DNA of 64,000 nucleotides from Pseudomonas sp. Ga0074129 (lineage in GTDB: Bacteria > Pseudomonadota > Gammaproteobacteria > Pseudomonadales > Pseudomonadaceae). Below are positions 48,239 to 59,510 of this stretch, in pieces. The stretch lies in the NCBI GenBank assembly GCA_001465025.1, contig LNDO01000100.1:1-64000 (forward strand), given 5' to 3'. The position numbers and the translations under genes were made by a program. The notes under the pieces are model-generated. The model saw only the letters and a list, made by a program, of their open reading frames with translations, ran no database searches and was not told the DNA's origin. Positions within the stretch are counted from its first letter, which is position 1. The number at the start of each line of letters is the position of its first letter.

Positions 48239-49309
48239 TTAAACGCGGTTGCCACCACCGCGCAGCTTAACTTGCTGAGTCAGCGCATTTGCCACTTTGT
48301 TGAGCGGCAGAATGTCTTCTGCAGCGCCCAGCAGCATCGCTTCGCGTGGCATGCCGTACACCACGCTACTGGCCTCGTCCTGAGCCGCGGTGTAGCCACC
48401 GGCCTCACGAATGTTCTTAAGGCCTAGGGCGCCATCTTTGCCCATGCCGGTCAGCAAAACAGCAATTGCGTTTCGACCTGCTGATTGCGCCACCGACTCA
48501 AACATGGGGTCAACGGCGGGGCGGTGGCGATGCACTGGCGGCCCCTCCGAGAGTCGCGTGATGTAATTGGCGCCGCTGCGTTCGACGAGTAGGTGATGAT
48601 CGCCAGGCGCCACAAACGCATGGCCGGGCAGAATGCGCTCACCGCCTTGGGCTTCGATTACGTGCAAGCGACTGATTCGGTTCAAGCGTTCGGCAAATGT
48701 GCGGGTGAAGCCGGGCGGCATGTGCTGCGTGATGACGATTCCCGGACTGTCGGCGGGCATGTCGAGCAGTACATCTTTGATCGCTTCCGTTCCGCCGGTT
48801 GACGCACCTATGGCGATGATCTTCTCGGTGCCAATGATGGGTGCCCGCGTTGCAGTCGGTGCCTTATCACGGTTGCTGACAGGGTCGGCGGATGCCCGAG
48901 GTTTGTGTAAGCGTGCGCGGCTGGCCGCTTTGATTTTGTCGCGTATGTCATCGGCATACGCCTCCATGCCTTCGCGAATACCCAGTTTGGGTTTGGCAAC
49001 GAAGTCCACGGCACCCAGTTCCAAGGCGCGAAAAGTGGCCTCAGAACCACTTTCGGTCAGCGATGAAATCATGATCACGGGTGTAGGGCGCGCATTCATC
49101 AGCTTTTCCAGAAAGCTCAAACCGTCCATGCGCGGCATTTCAATGTCGAGGGTAATGACGTCGGGGTTGAATTGCTTAACCAGATCACGCGCGACGTAAG
49201 CATCGGGTGCCTGACCGATCAACAGCAGCTCGGGATCCTGCTGGATGATTTCTTTAAGTACCGCGCGAATCAGTGCGGAGTCGTCAACAACCAAAACCTT
49301 GATCGGCAT
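48239..49309 (-). CDS. cheB: Chemotaxis methylesterase/glutaminase CheB
   Basis: The 356-residue protein has a receiver domain (Asp55 in [12 protein letters not shown]), a linker, and a methylesterase domain with [11 protein letters not shown] (Ser), ITQHMPPGF (His) and GMGKDGALG (Asp). It removes methyl groups from receptors when phosphorylated by CheA. It is the last gene of the second chemosensory operon and starts eight bases after cheD. Confidence 0.95.
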   Translation of the reverse strand: MPIKVLVVDDSALIRAVLKEIIQQDPELLLIGQAPDAYVARDLVKQFNPDVITLDIEMPRMDGLSFLEKLMNARPTPVIMISSLTESGSEATFRALELGAVDFVAKPKLGIREGMEAYADDIRDKIKAASRARLHKPRASADPVSNRDKAPTATRAPIIGTEKIIAIGASTGGTEAIKDVLLDMPADSPGIVITQHMPPGFTRTFAERLNRISRLHVIEAQGGERILPGHAFVAPGDHHLLVERSGANYITRLSEGPPVHRHRPAVDPMFESVAQSAGRNAIAVLLTGMGKDGALGLKNIREAGGYTAAQDEASSVVYGMPREAMLLGAAEDILPLNKVANALTQQVKLRGGGNRV

Positions 49310-49317
49310 GAGAGCTC

Positions 49318-49926
49318 CTAAAAGAGATCAATTTCGCCACAGGCGGGCGTTTTCTTGATGCGCAGGCTGTATTCCATTTCCCGGTCAAGCAGCGTTGTGT
49401 TGTGCAGGGATTTGAGCTTCTTGAGCATCACCTTGCCTGAACTGGGGAAGAAATAAACCTTGCGTGGATAGGTATCGAGCAGATCCTGCGCCACCACTGG
49501 GATGCCTTCGGTATGCAGGTAGTCGAGCACGAATTCGGCGTTGCGTTTGCCTACATTATTGGTGCCGAAACCACGCAGCACGCTGGCACCACCAAATACC
49601 TTGGCCTCGAAATGGCGGCGCTGGGCGCCCAGTTTCAGCAAGTGGTTGATGAGGATTTCGATGGCATATACACCGTAGCGAGCGGAACTGGAGAGTGGGT
49701 TGCCGCCTTCCTCGGTATTGCCCGGCAACATGAAATGATTCATACCGCCGATGCCGTTGCTGCGATCGCGCAGGCATACAGCAACACAGGAGCCAAGTAC
49801 GGTGACGATCAGCAGATCACGCTGAGTAACATAGTATTCGCCAGGCAGAATCTTTACCGCCTCACTATTAAAGTGACGGTCAAAGTAAGTGTTAGGCGCC
49901 AGTTCGCTGGTGTAGTCGTAGCTCAT
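49318..49926 (-). CDS. cheD: Receptor deamidase CheD
   Basis: The 202-residue protein carries the catalytic Cys in [12 protein letters not shown] and His in [10 protein letters not shown]. CheD deamidates receptor glutamines. Its C-terminus ends CGEIDLF, almost the same as the GGIDLF end of the receptor at 58611-59510 in this operon. It overlaps cheR by four bases. Confidence 0.94.
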   Translation of the reverse strand: MSYDYTSELAPNTYFDRHFNSEAVKILPGEYYVTQRDLLIVTVLGSCVAVCLRDRSNGIGGMNHFMLPGNTEEGGNPLSSSARYGVYAIEILINHLLKLGAQRRHFEAKVFGGASVLRGFGTNNVGKRNAEFVLDYLHTEGIPVVAQDLLDTYPRKVYFFPSSGKVMLKKLKSLHNTTLLDREMEYSLRIKKTPACGEIDLF

Positions 49927-50765
49927 GGGCGACCACTGCTCGGATTTGCTGGCCGATAAACTGTCCGACCTATCAGGCGGACTAAGTGGGTTGCGTGGAC
50001 AAAACTTTCTGAGTGGCCTGCAAAGAATAGTCCGTCGTTGCGCAGTAACTTGACCATGCGCTCCAGTAAATGCTGCTGGGTCGGTTTATCGAAATAGATC
50101 ATCACGTTCCGACAGAAGATCACATCCAGGCCGGGTTCGATTGGCCAGCGCGGGTCAAGAAGGTTGATCTGCTGAAACTCAATCAGCTCACGCAGTTCAT
50201 CACGCACACGCACCATGCCCTCTTGGCTGCCCTTGCCCCGCAGGAAAAAGCGCTTCTTACGCTCGTTGCTCATCTGGTCGATACGACTCAGTGGGTAAAT
50301 GCCCTGGGCAGCGGTTTGCAGTACGCCAGTGTCGATATCCGACGCAATGATCTGTACAGGTGGGTGCAGGCTGGCGAAGGCTTCCATGGCGGTGATGGCT
50401 AACGAATACGGCTCCTCGCCGGTGCTCGCAGCCGAACACCAAATACGCACGGGGCCATTTCGGCGTGGATGCTTTTTCAGGTGCTCGGCAAGAGAGACAA
50501 AATGATGGCTCTCGCGGAAGAATGAAGTGAGGTTTGTAGTTAAGGCATTGACGAACTCCTGCCACTCTTCGTCGTACTGTTTCAGGTGGCTAAAATACGC
50601 GGTGAAGCTATTTAGCCCGAGCGCGCGCAGTCGCCTGGCGAGGCGGCTGTAAACCATCTGTTCCTTGCTATCCGAAAGACTGATACCCGAGCGTTCATAA
50701 AGCAGGCGTCGTACTTGCTGGAAATCCCCGATGCGATAGTCAAATTCGCGTTCTTCATCAGCCAT
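49923..50765 (-). CDS. cheR: Chemotaxis methyltransferase CheR
   Basis: The 280-residue protein has the helical N-domain, then the SAM-binding region IWCSAASTGEEPYSLAI and DVIFCRNVMIYFDK. It methylates receptor glutamates; the receptor encoded just upstream ends in a CheR-binding pentapeptide. The order receptor-cheR-cheD-cheB is the same as in the P. aeruginosa che2 cluster. Confidence 0.95.
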   Translation of the reverse strand: MADEEREFDYRIGDFQQVRRLLYERSGISLSDSKEQMVYSRLARRLRALGLNSFTAYFSHLKQYDEEWQEFVNALTTNLTSFFRESHHFVSLAEHLKKHPRRNGPVRIWCSAASTGEEPYSLAITAMEAFASLHPPVQIIASDIDTGVLQTAAQGIYPLSRIDQMSNERKKRFFLRGKGSQEGMVRVRDELRELIEFQQINLLDPRWPIEPGLDVIFCRNVMIYFDKPTQQHLLERMVKLLRNDGLFFAGHSESFVHATHLVRLIGRTVYRPANPSSGRP

Positions 50766-50831
50766 ACCAGCTCCTTAATGACGCTGAATGCCCAGTGCCG
50801 GTGAACTGCGGCGGCACTGGGCTGCAGTGCT

Positions 50832-53591
50832 TCAGAACTGCTCCCATTCATCATCGTGACTGCTCGCACGTGGCAGTGCCTGGCGAGGGCTCCTGTCGTT
50901 ACGTGGTGGTTGCTCGCTGCGTAATGGCATGCTGGCGGCGCGGGACGCTACCGGCGAGGCCGAGGGCGTGCGCTGACCGGCCTGCTCAACTTTGAAGATG
51001 CCGACTGCTTCGGTCATGGCTGCTGCTTGATCAAGCAGAGATTCGGCTGCTGCTGCGGCCTGTTCGACTAGCGCCGCGTTCTGTTGTGTCATCTCGTCCA
51101 TCTGGCTGACGGCACCGTTGACTTCCTCGATGCCCGTACTCTGCTCGGCGGAGGCTGCTGCGATCTCGGCCATGATATCCGTGACGCGTTTGATGGCAGT
51201 CACGATCTCGCTCATCGTCTTGCCCGCCTGAGCCACCAGGGTATTGCCTGTTTCGACCTTGTCGACCGAGTCGGAAATCAGCGTTTTAATTTCTTTGGCG
51301 GCTGCTGCCGAGCGTTGCGCCAAATTACGGACTTCGGCAGCGACCACCGCAAATCCTCTGCCTTGCTCACCGGCCCGTGCGGCTTCCACTGCAGCGTTGA
51401 GAGCCAGGATATTGGTTTGGAAGGCGATGCCGTCAATCACGCCGATAATGTCGGAGATCTTGCGGGAGGAGTCGTTGATCGATGACATGGTTTGCACCAC
51501 GCGCTCAACCAATTGGCCGCCATCGCTGGCTACCTCAGAGGCGTTCATGGCCAGCGAGTTGGCTTGCCTGGCGTTATCGGCATTAAGTTTCACCGTACTG
51601 GTGAGTTCTTCCATGCTTGATGCGGTTTCTTCCAGGCTTGAGGCCTGTTCCTCAGTACGGGAAGACAAGTCAGTATTGCCGACAGAGATCTCATTGGCGG
51701 CCGTATAAATGGTGTCGGCGCCTTCACGGATTTGTCCGAGCATGCGCGAGAGGCTGATGGCCGTTTCGTTGGAGAAGTCCTTCAATTGGCCAAAGGTGCC
51801 GTGGTATTCATCAGTGATGCGTTGCGTCAGGTCACCCTGAGCGAGCGCACCGAGCATGCGGACTACGTCCTGCAGGCCTTTGTCGGCGGTCTCCACCAGT
51901 TGATTGAGGCCGGTTGCAAGGTTGAGCAGGAAGCCGTGCTTGTCGCGCAGTTCCAGGCGGCGTGTGAAATCGCCTGCGGCAGCGGCGTTAACTACGTCGG
52001 CCACTTCGCGTTCGACGGCGACCTCTACGGTGCGATCACTCCACTCGACCACGGCACCGAGGCGCTCGCCGCCCTCGCTGATAACCGGGTTGGCAGCCAG
52101 GGCGAAGGTGCGGCCACCGACTTCGATTTGGGCGCGGAAGGTGCTGGTGAATGTCCCCAGCAGGTGTTTCTGGTGCTCCGGGTTCTTGTGGAACTGGTCG
52201 ATGGAGCCACCCAGCAAGCGGCTGGCGTCGAAGCTCGGCAGAGCCTTGCGCAGGTCGCTTTCGGCGTTCTGCATCATCGCTTTGACGGTATGGTTCATAT
52301 AGATAATGTTGCGTTCGTTGTCGGCGATCATCACGCTGCTGCTGACATTGTCGAGGGCGATTTTGATCCGTGCGTTTTCTGCAGCCAAGGTCAGTTCGCG
52401 CTCGCGTACGGCGAGTTCGGCGGTCATGTCCTTCCACTCGACTACCGTACCGATACGCTTGCCGCTGTGGACAATCGGATTGACGATTAGGTCGAAGGTG
52501 CGTCCACCGATGACCAGATGCGTCTGGAACGTCTGCTGCAGGCGATCGAGTAAGCCTCGCTGGTGTGCCGGGTTCTTGTGGAAAATGTCGATGTTACTAC
52601 CGAGGATGCTGCTGGCATCGAAGGTCGTTAGCTGAGCGCGCAGATCACTCTCGGCGTTGTGGAACATCGCCTGCAGGGCTTTGTTGGTGTAGATGATGTT
52701 GTAGCCGGCATCGGCGACCATAATGTTGGTCGCTGCAACATCCAGCGCCTGACGGATACGCAGGCTGGCCTGGGCGTTGCGTCTGGTGTCGGCGAACTCG
52801 AAACCGAGCCGGGTTTGCAGGCGTTTCAACGCCAGGCGCATTTGCGCCAGTTGGTCATTGCCGCTGGCTTCGACGATGCCGTCGAAATTGGCTTGGGCAA
52901 AGCGCTCCAAATGTTCAGTGGCATTTTCCAGCGACTGTCCGAGAGCACTGCTCAGGCGCAGGCCGCCGATCAGGGTCAGCAGGAGGATGGCGACCGGCAC
53001 GGCCAGTAATGCCAGGTTACCGCTGTTGGCCGCTGCGGCTGCCGCAAGTGAGGCCAGCACACTGCCGAGACCGAGCAGGGCGAACTTGCCGCCCAGGCTG
53101 AAACGTTCTGAGAGCCGAACGAGGCTATTAAGCAGTCCGAGTTTTACACCCTTGCCTTCATGGATCGCCCAGCCCTTGGCCTTGCCGTCACGGAATAGCT
53201 GATACAAGTGCTCGGCAGCTTGCACTTGTTCACGGCTGGCGCGGGTGCGCACCGACATGTAGCCCACCACGGAGTTGCCTTCGCGAATCGGCGTGGCGTT
53301 GGCGATTACCCAATAATAGTCACCGTTTTTGCACCGATTTTTAACCATGCCGGTCCAGGGACGTCCGGCCTTGAGGGTTGTCCACATGTCAGCGAAGGCG
53401 GCCTCGGGCATGTCTGGGTGGCGCAAGATGTTATGGGGTTCACCGATCAATTCAGACTCGGCGAAACCGCTGGCCTCGATGAAGTCGTCGTTGACAAAGG
53501 TGATGCGACCCTTCAGATCGGTACGCGAGACAATGGTCATGCCGTCGCGTAGGACGAATTCCTGATTGGTGATGGGCAGGTTGGTACGCAT
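50832..53591 (-). CDS. Aer-type PAS chemoreceptor with CheR-tether pentapeptide
   Basis: The 919-residue protein starts with an Aer-like PAS domain (about 15-115; [25 protein letters not shown]), then a hydrophobic membrane region (about 178-215). Two similar PAS domains in tandem follow (about 290-390 and 415-515; both contain NAESDLR, FDAS and HKNP), then a HAMP-like region and the signalling domain ([19 protein letters not shown]). It ends EWEQF, matching the xWxxF pentapeptide that recruits CheR and CheB. It probably senses an internal redox or ligand signal through PAS; the cofactor is not evident. It is the main receptor of this array. Confidence 0.93.
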   Translation of the reverse strand: MRTNLPITNQEFVLRDGMTIVSRTDLKGRITFVNDDFIEASGFAESELIGEPHNILRHPDMPEAAFADMWTTLKAGRPWTGMVKNRCKNGDYYWVIANATPIREGNSVVGYMSVRTRASREQVQAAEHLYQLFRDGKAKGWAIHEGKGVKLGLLNSLVRLSERFSLGGKFALLGLGSVLASLAAAAAANSGNLALLAVPVAILLLTLIGGLRLSSALGQSLENATEHLERFAQANFDGIVEASGNDQLAQMRLALKRLQTRLGFEFADTRRNAQASLRIRQALDVAATNIMVADAGYNIIYTNKALQAMFHNAESDLRAQLTTFDASSILGSNIDIFHKNPAHQRGLLDRLQQTFQTHLVIGGRTFDLIVNPIVHSGKRIGTVVEWKDMTAELAVRERELTLAAENARIKIALDNVSSSVMIADNERNIIYMNHTVKAMMQNAESDLRKALPSFDASRLLGGSIDQFHKNPEHQKHLLGTFTSTFRAQIEVGGRTFALAANPVISEGGERLGAVVEWSDRTVEVAVEREVADVVNAAAAGDFTRRLELRDKHGFLLNLATGLNQLVETADKGLQDVVRMLGALAQGDLTQRITDEYHGTFGQLKDFSNETAISLSRMLGQIREGADTIYTAANEISVGNTDLSSRTEEQASSLEETASSMEELTSTVKLNADNARQANSLAMNASEVASDGGQLVERVVQTMSSINDSSRKISDIIGVIDGIAFQTNILALNAAVEAARAGEQGRGFAVVAAEVRNLAQRSAAAAKEIKTLISDSVDKVETGNTLVAQAGKTMSEIVTAIKRVTDIMAEIAAASAEQSTGIEEVNGAVSQMDEMTQQNAALVEQAAAAAESLLDQAAAMTEAVGIFKVEQAGQRTPSASPVASRAASMPLRSEQPPRNDRSPRQALPRASSHDDEWEQF

Positions 53592-53700
53592 GTGTGCTCC
53601 TTGGCTCAGGCCGAGAAAACGACAGGGCAGGCGCGGCTCGGCCGGACTGCAGGCAGGTGCGCTTGGGGAAGCTTTAGGGTGTTGCAGGCAATGTTGCTGT

Positions 53701-54189
53701 TCATGCGTCGCGACCCTCGTTGAGCAGGGCCATTTCCTGGCTGCTCATGAGTTGCTCGATGTTGACCAGAATCAACATGCGCTCCTCGACGGTAGCCAGG
53801 CCCATCAGGTACTGGGTGTCGAAACTGCCGCCAAACTCTGGAGCGGGCTTGATGTCATTCGGCATCAAGGCCAGCACATCGGAGACAGAGTCCACAACGA
53901 TGCCAACAATGCGGTTGAGCACATTGAGAATGATCACCACGGTGAACGGGTCATAGGTCACTGACGCTAGGTTGAATTTGATACGCAGATCGACGATCGG
54001 CACGATAGCGCCGCGCAAATTAATCACGCCTTTTATAAAGGCAGGGCTGTTTGCAATTGCCGTGACTTGGTCGTAACCGCGAATCTCCTGCACGCGCAGG
54101 ATATCGATGGCGTATTCCTCGCTGCCCAGGGTAAAGGTGAGAAATTCTTGCACCGGCTCACTGCTGTTGTTGTTACTCGCAGGATTCAT
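53701..54189 (-). CDS. cheW: Chemotaxis coupling protein CheW
   Basis: The 162-residue CheW has [25 protein letters not shown] and [16 protein letters not shown]. It links receptors to CheA. Its 5' end overlaps the cheA 3' end by 17 bases, indicating coupled translation. Confidence 0.95.
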   Translation of the reverse strand: MNPASNNNSSEPVQEFLTFTLGSEEYAIDILRVQEIRGYDQVTAIANSPAFIKGVINLRGAIVPIVDLRIKFNLASVTYDPFTVVIILNVLNRIVGIVVDSVSDVLALMPNDIKPAPEFGGSFDTQYLMGLATVEERMLILVNIEQLMSSQEMALLNEGRDA

Positions 54190-56155
54190 TGACTAGTTCT
54201 CCATGACTGGCCAGGCGCGGCAATGCGTCGACGTCGAGAATCAGGGCAACGCTGCCATCGCCCATGATGGTGGCGCCGGTAATGCCGTCGATGCGGCGGA
54301 AGTTCTGTTCCAAACTTTTAATCACCACCTGCTGCTGACCGACCAGATCGTCGACCAATAGGGCGAACTTTCGACCTTCGGCTTCAAGGATCAGCACGAT
54401 CGCCTCCCAGGGTGCAGGTGGTTCGCCTTCTAGGTTAAGCAGGCGGTGCAGGCTAAGCAGGGTGAGGTACTCGCCGCGTACGCGGATCACGCTCCGCTGA
54501 GTGCCGCGCATGCTGCGGATGTCGTCAGCCTTAGGTTGCAGGGACTCGATGATGTTGGTCAGTGGTATGACGTAATGCACGGTGCCGCTGGCGACGATCA
54601 TGCCGTCGAGGATGGCCAGCGTCAGTGGCAGGCGAATGGTGATACGTGTGCCATGGCCCGCTAGCGATTCGATATCGATGCGGCCACCGATGGCGGAAAT
54701 GTTGCGACGTACCACGTCCATGCCAACGCCTCTTCCGGAGAGGTCGGTGACCGCCTCTGCGGTGGAAAAGCCGGGCATAAAGATCAGTTGCCAGACCTCG
54801 CTGTCGGGCATCTCATCATTGACTGGGAGGCCTTGCTCGCAGGCCTTGGCGAGGATCTTGTCGCGGGCCAGCCCTTTGCCGTCGTCATTGATCTCAACCA
54901 CGATGCGCCCGCCCTGGTGGAAGGCCGAAAGACGCACTGTGCCGTGTTCCGGTTTACCTGCCGCCAGGCGTTCGGCGGGCAACTCTATGCCGTGGTCGAC
55001 GCTGTTGCGGATAATGTGGGTGAGCGGATCGGTGAGCTTTTCGATCACACCCTTATCCAATTCGGTGTGCTCGCCCTGCAGAATCAGCTCGACCTTTTTC
55101 CCCAGTTTACTGGCTGTGTCTCTGACCACCCTGGGGAAGCGGTTGAAGATAAAACTAATTGGCAGCATGCGAATCGACATGACCGACTCTTGCAGTTCGC
55201 GCGTGTTGTGCTCCAACTGGCCGAGGGCCTGATTGATCTTTTCAAAGATCGCCGGATCAAGGCCCGCAGTGAGTTGCGCGAGCATGGCTTGGGTGATTAC
55301 CAACTCACCGACCTGATTGATCAGGCTGTCGATCTTTTCAACGCTGACGCGGATTGAACTGGATTCAACATCACCATTGGGTTTCGCAGGGGCAGACGAT
55401 GGTGGTGCAACACTTCGACGATCTTCACTGCGCCTATCCCCCGCACGCCTGTCGTTTAGCGTGGTGCTCGGCGGAGCGTCCTGCTGGCTTAAGTGCGAAG
55501 CCGCAACGCCTACAGTGGTTTCGTTGTCTGCTGCAGGCGTGTCCAGGAAAAGACCATAGGCATCATTGCTGACGACTGGGGCGGGCTGATTCGGTGCGCC
55601 TGGTTGGTCATCGAAGAAGCCGAATTCATCATCTTCTGGTGCGCGGGTGCTGGCAGTGCTGTGCTGATCAGGCGGAGCTATAGCGCTCTGTGATTCGCCA
55701 GGGTCAGCATCGAAAAATCCGTACGCATTCTCTATCGCTGAGGGCTCAGGAGGCTGGGCAGAGGACTCGCTGTCGATCAGTGCTTGCAGGCGGGTGACAG
55801 TGGCCGCCACTGGAATACTCGGGTCGGGGCGGGATTGTTTGTGGCAGGCCAGCAACTGGCCTAAAACGTCCCGTGATTGCAGGAACACGTCAACCATCTC
55901 AACGCGCAGAGCAATTTTGCCGCCCCGTATTTTGTCCAGGAGTGTTTCCAATACATGGGTAACGGCGGTCAGGTCGTCAAAACCGAACATGCCGCTGGAG
56001 CCCTTTATCGAATGCGCGGCCCGGAAAATGCCATCCAGGGCTTCTCGATCAGGTGCGGCGATATCCAGTGTAAGTAGCAGGTGTTCAAGGTTAGCCAAGT
56101 GTTCCTCAGCTTCCTCGAAAAACACCTCGAGAAATTGCTCCATGCCAGCATTCAT
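54173..56155 (-). CDS. cheA: Chemotaxis histidine kinase CheA
   Basis: The 660-residue protein has an N-terminal Hpt domain with His48 in [11 protein letters not shown], a long Asp/Ala/Pro-rich linker with repeats of [17 protein letters not shown] motifs (probably receiver-docking elements), then dimerisation, HATPase ([24 protein letters not shown]) and CheW-like domains. Only one phosphotransfer domain is present. It is expected to phosphorylate CheY and CheB of this operon and perhaps the receiver-phosphatase protein. Confidence 0.95.
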   Translation of the reverse strand: MNAGMEQFLEVFFEEAEEHLANLEHLLLTLDIAAPDREALDGIFRAAHSIKGSSGMFGFDDLTAVTHVLETLLDKIRGGKIALRVEMVDVFLQSRDVLGQLLACHKQSRPDPSIPVAATVTRLQALIDSESSAQPPEPSAIENAYGFFDADPGESQSAIAPPDQHSTASTRAPEDDEFGFFDDQPGAPNQPAPVVSNDAYGLFLDTPAADNETTVGVAASHLSQQDAPPSTTLNDRRAGDRRSEDRRSVAPPSSAPAKPNGDVESSSIRVSVEKIDSLINQVGELVITQAMLAQLTAGLDPAIFEKINQALGQLEHNTRELQESVMSIRMLPISFIFNRFPRVVRDTASKLGKKVELILQGEHTELDKGVIEKLTDPLTHIIRNSVDHGIELPAERLAAGKPEHGTVRLSAFHQGGRIVVEINDDGKGLARDKILAKACEQGLPVNDEMPDSEVWQLIFMPGFSTAEAVTDLSGRGVGMDVVRRNISAIGGRIDIESLAGHGTRITIRLPLTLAILDGMIVASGTVHYVIPLTNIIESLQPKADDIRSMRGTQRSVIRVRGEYLTLLSLHRLLNLEGEPPAPWEAIVLILEAEGRKFALLVDDLVGQQQVVIKSLEQNFRRIDGITGATIMGDGSVALILDVDALPRLASHGELVNESCE

Positions 56156-56182
56156 AATGATCTGCCTGCGCGTTACTGCGTT

Positions 56183-56548
56183 CTATGGGAGCACCTTTTT
56201 GGTCACTTCCAGCAGTTTTGGCGGATCAAAAGGCTTTACCAGCCAGCCTGTTGCGCCGGCGGCGCGGCCTTGCTGTTTCATGGTGTCGCTGGACTCAGTC
56301 GTGAGCATCAGCACGGGAGTGGTGCGGTAATTGGGCAATCCGCGCAGGCTTTTGATCAGCGTAAGACCATCCATATTGGGCATGTTTTGGTCCGTGAAAA
56401 TCAGTTGATAGGCTTTACGTTGTGCCTTGCCCAGCCCCTCCTTACCATCTACCGCTTCGTCAACCTCATAGCCGGCAGAGCGCAGGGTAAAAGCCAGCAT
56501 TTGGCGAATGGATGCTGAGTCATCCACAATCAGGATCGATTTCCCCAT
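56183..56548 (-). CDS. cheY: Single-domain response regulator CheY
   Basis: The 121-residue receiver has the DD pair (residues 9-10), Asp53 in IFTDQNMPNMDG, the LTTES signature and Lys in VKPFDPP. It lies directly upstream of cheA. Whether it acts on the flagellar motor or inside the array is not visible. Confidence 0.93.
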   Translation of the reverse strand: MGKSILIVDDSASIRQMLAFTLRSAGYEVDEAVDGKEGLGKAQRKAYQLIFTDQNMPNMDGLTLIKSLRGLPNYRTTPVLMLTTESSDTMKQQGRAAGATGWLVKPFDPPKLLEVTKKVLP

Positions 56549-56575
56549 TTATATTTTGCCCCCTAAAATCCGTGG

Positions 56576-58306
56576 CTAATTCCCGTTAGTGGCGCCTGCC
56601 ACGTCTTCGTTTGCCCAGTGTAGTTCAGCAATTACCTGGTTGCCGTTACCCCGAAATTCGAGGCTCGAACAAATTTTTCGCAGCAGCAGAAGGCCGCGGC
56701 CGTGGTAGCGATCAGCGTCATTCTGCAGGCTTGCCTGCTCCAGTTTTGCAAAGTCAAAACCGGGGCCACTGTCGCGGACGCTAAGGATCAGGCGGTTCGT
56801 GTTGGCGTCTCTGTGCTGCTTGATATCCAAATTAATTTCGCCGTAATCCAGCGCCTGCAAGCGTTCGCTGCGCAACTGGCGGTAGCGTTCGAAGCCATCG
56901 ATTTCATGTTTCAGGTTAGACGCAAGCCCTAGCAGGCCATGATCCAACGCGTTGGAAAGCAGTTCGCGCAGGATTAATCCGAAAACACCCTGGCGAGACT
57001 CTTCCAGGCCCAGGCTCTGGCAAAAATTGGTGATCAAGGGTTCCAGGTCGAGGTGTTGCAGTTGTGAGGCGCTCAGGCGCAGTTGTAGCCCCCAGTTATC
57101 GGCGGTGTTCGGTGCGCTCAGCAGGGGGCTTGATGGCGCTGCGTGTGGCGTTGTTCGCTCTTTGCACAGCAATTGCAGGTAAGACACATCATCATGCGCG
57201 GGATGGTTACCCAGGTGGTCAGCCAAGCTGGCTTGTAGGTTTACCAAACGCGTGCTGGCGGCCTGATGCAGTAACTGCTCCAGGCGTGCTTTACCAAATG
57301 CCTGCCCGTCAGCATTTTCTGCCTCGATAAGCCCGTCGGAATACATGAACAGTTGCGTGTTCTCGTCGGCCAGTTTGACCACTTCAACGGTGCTGTCGAA
57401 GAGTGTGTTGTCGACAATGCCCAATGGCAGGTGAGCAGAGTTGAAGCGACAGAGCACTTGGCCTTTTTCATCGAGTAGAAATGCAGGCGGTATGCCGCCG
57501 TTCCAAACTTCCAGCGTGTTATCAAGGGGGCGATAACAGGCCGCCATCGCTGCGACAAAACGATCAGATGGGCTGTGCGCGCGGTGTTGCTGGTTAAGCT
57601 CGCGCATGATGGAGCTCAGCCGGAATCCTTTGTTCGTCATCGTATAAAAGGTTTGCGACAGCGGGATCAGGCTTAGCGCCGCCGGCAGTCCATGGCCCGT
57701 GGCATCGGCTAGCATCACGTACAGATCATTGCTTTGAGAGGCTGAGACCAAAAGTAGATCGCCGGAGACCACGCTGGCCGGCTTTAAATAATGCTCAATG
57801 TTCAGGTTGTTGAGCATGTCACGGCGTACCAGCCGCTCCATCAGGAAGCTGCTGATGCGTTTTTCTTCGGCCTCCAGATTGGCGTATCGCTGCAACTCTT
57901 CATTGTTGCGCGCAATCTGTTGCTGCATATCGGCGATGCGCCAAAACGAATTGATCTTGGCTTCGAGAATCTGGAAGTTGATGGGCTTGGCGAGAAAGTC
58001 GTCACAGCCGGAGTTCAGTGCCAGTACTTGCTCGTTAAGATCGCTCGCGCCAGAGAGCATGATAATGGGCCGCCACCCACTCTTCTCTTGCAATGCTCTT
58101 ACGCGTTGGGTGGTTTGCAAACCATCCATGCCGGGCATCATTTTGTCGATGAGAACCAAGTCAAAGTCGCTTTCAGCATAGAGCGCCAAAGCGTCTTCGC
58201 CGCTTCTGCTGAGCTGGCAGGTATGGCCCAGTTGGCGCGTAAAGGTGCTGATAACGAGGCCAATCAACGGATCATCGTCAACGGCGAGGATGTGTAGAGG
58301 GCGCAT
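56576..58306 (-). CDS. HsbR-like receiver / PP2C phosphatase / HATPase protein
   Basis: The 576-residue protein has three parts: an N-terminal receiver (Asp54 in LIDKMMPGMDG), a SpoIIE-type PP2C phosphatase (about 170-380; SGDLLLVSASQSND, ADATGHGLPAAL, YSDGLIEAEN) and a C-terminal RsbW-like HATPase (ILRELLSNALDHGLLG, VRDSGPGFDF). HsbR of P. aeruginosa has this layout and both phosphorylates and dephosphorylates the STAS protein HsbA. The STAS gene is four bases upstream here. The ATG at 58306 gives MRPLHILAVDDD; the extra 20 upstream codons overlap the STAS gene. Confidence 0.88.
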   Translation of the reverse strand: MRPLHILAVDDDPLIGLVISTFTRQLGHTCQLSRSGEDALALYAESDFDLVLIDKMMPGMDGLQTTQRVRALQEKSGWRPIIMLSGASDLNEQVLALNSGCDDFLAKPINFQILEAKINSFWRIADMQQQIARNNEELQRYANLEAEEKRISSFLMERLVRRDMLNNLNIEHYLKPASVVSGDLLLVSASQSNDLYVMLADATGHGLPAALSLIPLSQTFYTMTNKGFRLSSIMRELNQQHRAHSPSDRFVAAMAACYRPLDNTLEVWNGGIPPAFLLDEKGQVLCRFNSAHLPLGIVDNTLFDSTVEVVKLADENTQLFMYSDGLIEAENADGQAFGKARLEQLLHQAASTRLVNLQASLADHLGNHPAHDDVSYLQLLCKERTTPHAAPSSPLLSAPNTADNWGLQLRLSASQLQHLDLEPLITNFCQSLGLEESRQGVFGLILRELLSNALDHGLLGLASNLKHEIDGFERYRQLRSERLQALDYGEINLDIKQHRDANTNRLILSVRDSGPGFDFAKLEQASLQNDADRYHGRGLLLLRKICSSLEFRGNGNQVIAELHWANEDVAGATNGN

Positions 58307-58310
58307 GGGG

Positions 58311-58601
58311 TTAGCGAATAGTGAAGATTTTTTGGAAATTGGCAATTTCCAGTACTTCTTTGGCAATGCCGTGCAGGTTATGTATCTCCACCGTTTTGTT
58401 CACGTTAATGGCGTGATCACGCAGTAGTAACAGGATCCCCAGTGCAGCGGAGTCGATGTATTGCACATTTTTCATGTCGACGATCAGCACGCGCACTGAT
58501 GGGTTATCCAACGCTGCGTCATAGTCTTTGCGAAAGTCGCGAAAGCTGTTGAAGTCAAAGCGTGTGGCGGGATGCAGAGACACTGTGCTTGTGTTGGTCA
58601 T
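58311..58601 (-). CDS. STAS-domain anti-anti-sigma factor, HsbA-like
   Basis: The 96-residue STAS protein carries the phosphorylatable serine in YIDSAALGILLLLRDH (Ser51). It is the likely substrate of the kinase and phosphatase domains of the next gene. In P. aeruginosa the homologue HsbA switches between binding FlgM and a diguanylate cyclase; the target here is unknown. Confidence 0.9.
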   Translation of the reverse strand: MTNTSTVSLHPATRFDFNSFRDFRKDYDAALDNPSVRVLIVDMKNVQYIDSAALGILLLLRDHAINVNKTVEIHNLHGIAKEVLEIANFQKIFTIR

Positions 58602-58610
58602 GTCTGAATC

Positions 58611-59510
58611 TCAGAAAAGATCGATGCCGCCGGCAGCCAGATCGGATTGGGCTACAGGGTTATGGGGAGGCTGTTTGAACACGTCGTTGGCAGCACGAAG
58701 TTCTTGCAATTGTTGCGCGGGCTCGCACGCGGACAGGGCGTTCAGCGATGAGGAATACACCACCAGCTTGTTGCAGTACTTGCGCATCAGCTCCAGCAAT
58801 TGGCTGCACATGTCCTGAAACTGCATGGCTGTCAGGGCTTGGTTTACCGTGCCGCCGATGGACTGTGACAGCTCGCCAAGTTCAGTGACGACCGTCAGGG
58901 TGTGGCCATTGATGCTGTGCAAGTGCCCCAGCATGTTCTCAACCTGTTTTTTTGAGCTGAGGGCGAAAGACATGTCCTTGGCCGCAAGTTGACTGACGGC
59001 GTCTTCGGCTTTTTTCAGGTCTTCGTATACGCCGCTGATGTGGGTGTTGATGACGTCGGAAAACTGGGTTGAACGATTGGATAAGGCGCGAACTTCATCG
59101 GCCACCACAGCAAAACCGCGTCCAGCCTCACCCGCGCGAGCGGCTTCGATGGCGGCGTTGAGTGCCAGCAGGTTGGTTTGTTTGGCGATGGAATCCATGT
59201 CGCTTGAAGACTTCAGAATCAGGCCGATCTTATGTGTGATCTGCTCCATGCGCTCTACTAATTGCATGGAAACGCGGCTGGTTTCGATGGTCGATTCGAC
59301 GAAGAAACCCAGGGTGTTCTGAGTCGTGTCGACGAACGTCTTGAAATTGATCTCGCCTGTTGTGTTGCTGTTTTCGCTGTAACGATCAATCAGTGAGTTG
59401 CTCAGCTGGTGCTGGGTTTCAATGTTCTGCGACAGGTTCATGAACGACTGCGATATTTCGCTGATGGCGTTGTGCAACAGGTTGTCCACTTTGCTCAGCT
59501 CGTTGACCAT
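58611..59510 (-). CDS. Methyl-accepting chemotaxis protein (as read, lacking a membrane anchor)
   Basis: The 299-residue protein has a standard signalling tip ([35 protein letters not shown]), then an extra helical region containing [20 protein letters not shown], and ends GGIDLF. There is no ligand domain. No Shine-Dalgarno precedes the ATG, which lies inside the end of the preceding small frame. It is probably the larger part of one frameshifted gene starting at 59737 (joined as [13 protein letters not shown]). It could also be a separate soluble receptor. Confidence 0.8.
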   Translation of the reverse strand: MVNELSKVDNLLHNAISEISQSFMNLSQNIETQHQLSNSLIDRYSENSNTTGEINFKTFVDTTQNTLGFFVESTIETSRVSMQLVERMEQITHKIGLILKSSSDMDSIAKQTNLLALNAAIEAARAGEAGRGFAVVADEVRALSNRSTQFSDVINTHISGVYEDLKKAEDAVSQLAAKDMSFALSSKKQVENMLGHLHSINGHTLTVVTELGELSQSIGGTVNQALTAMQFQDMCSQLLELMRKYCNKLVVYSSSLNALSACEPAQQLQELRAANDVFKQPPHNPVAQSDLAAGGIDLF

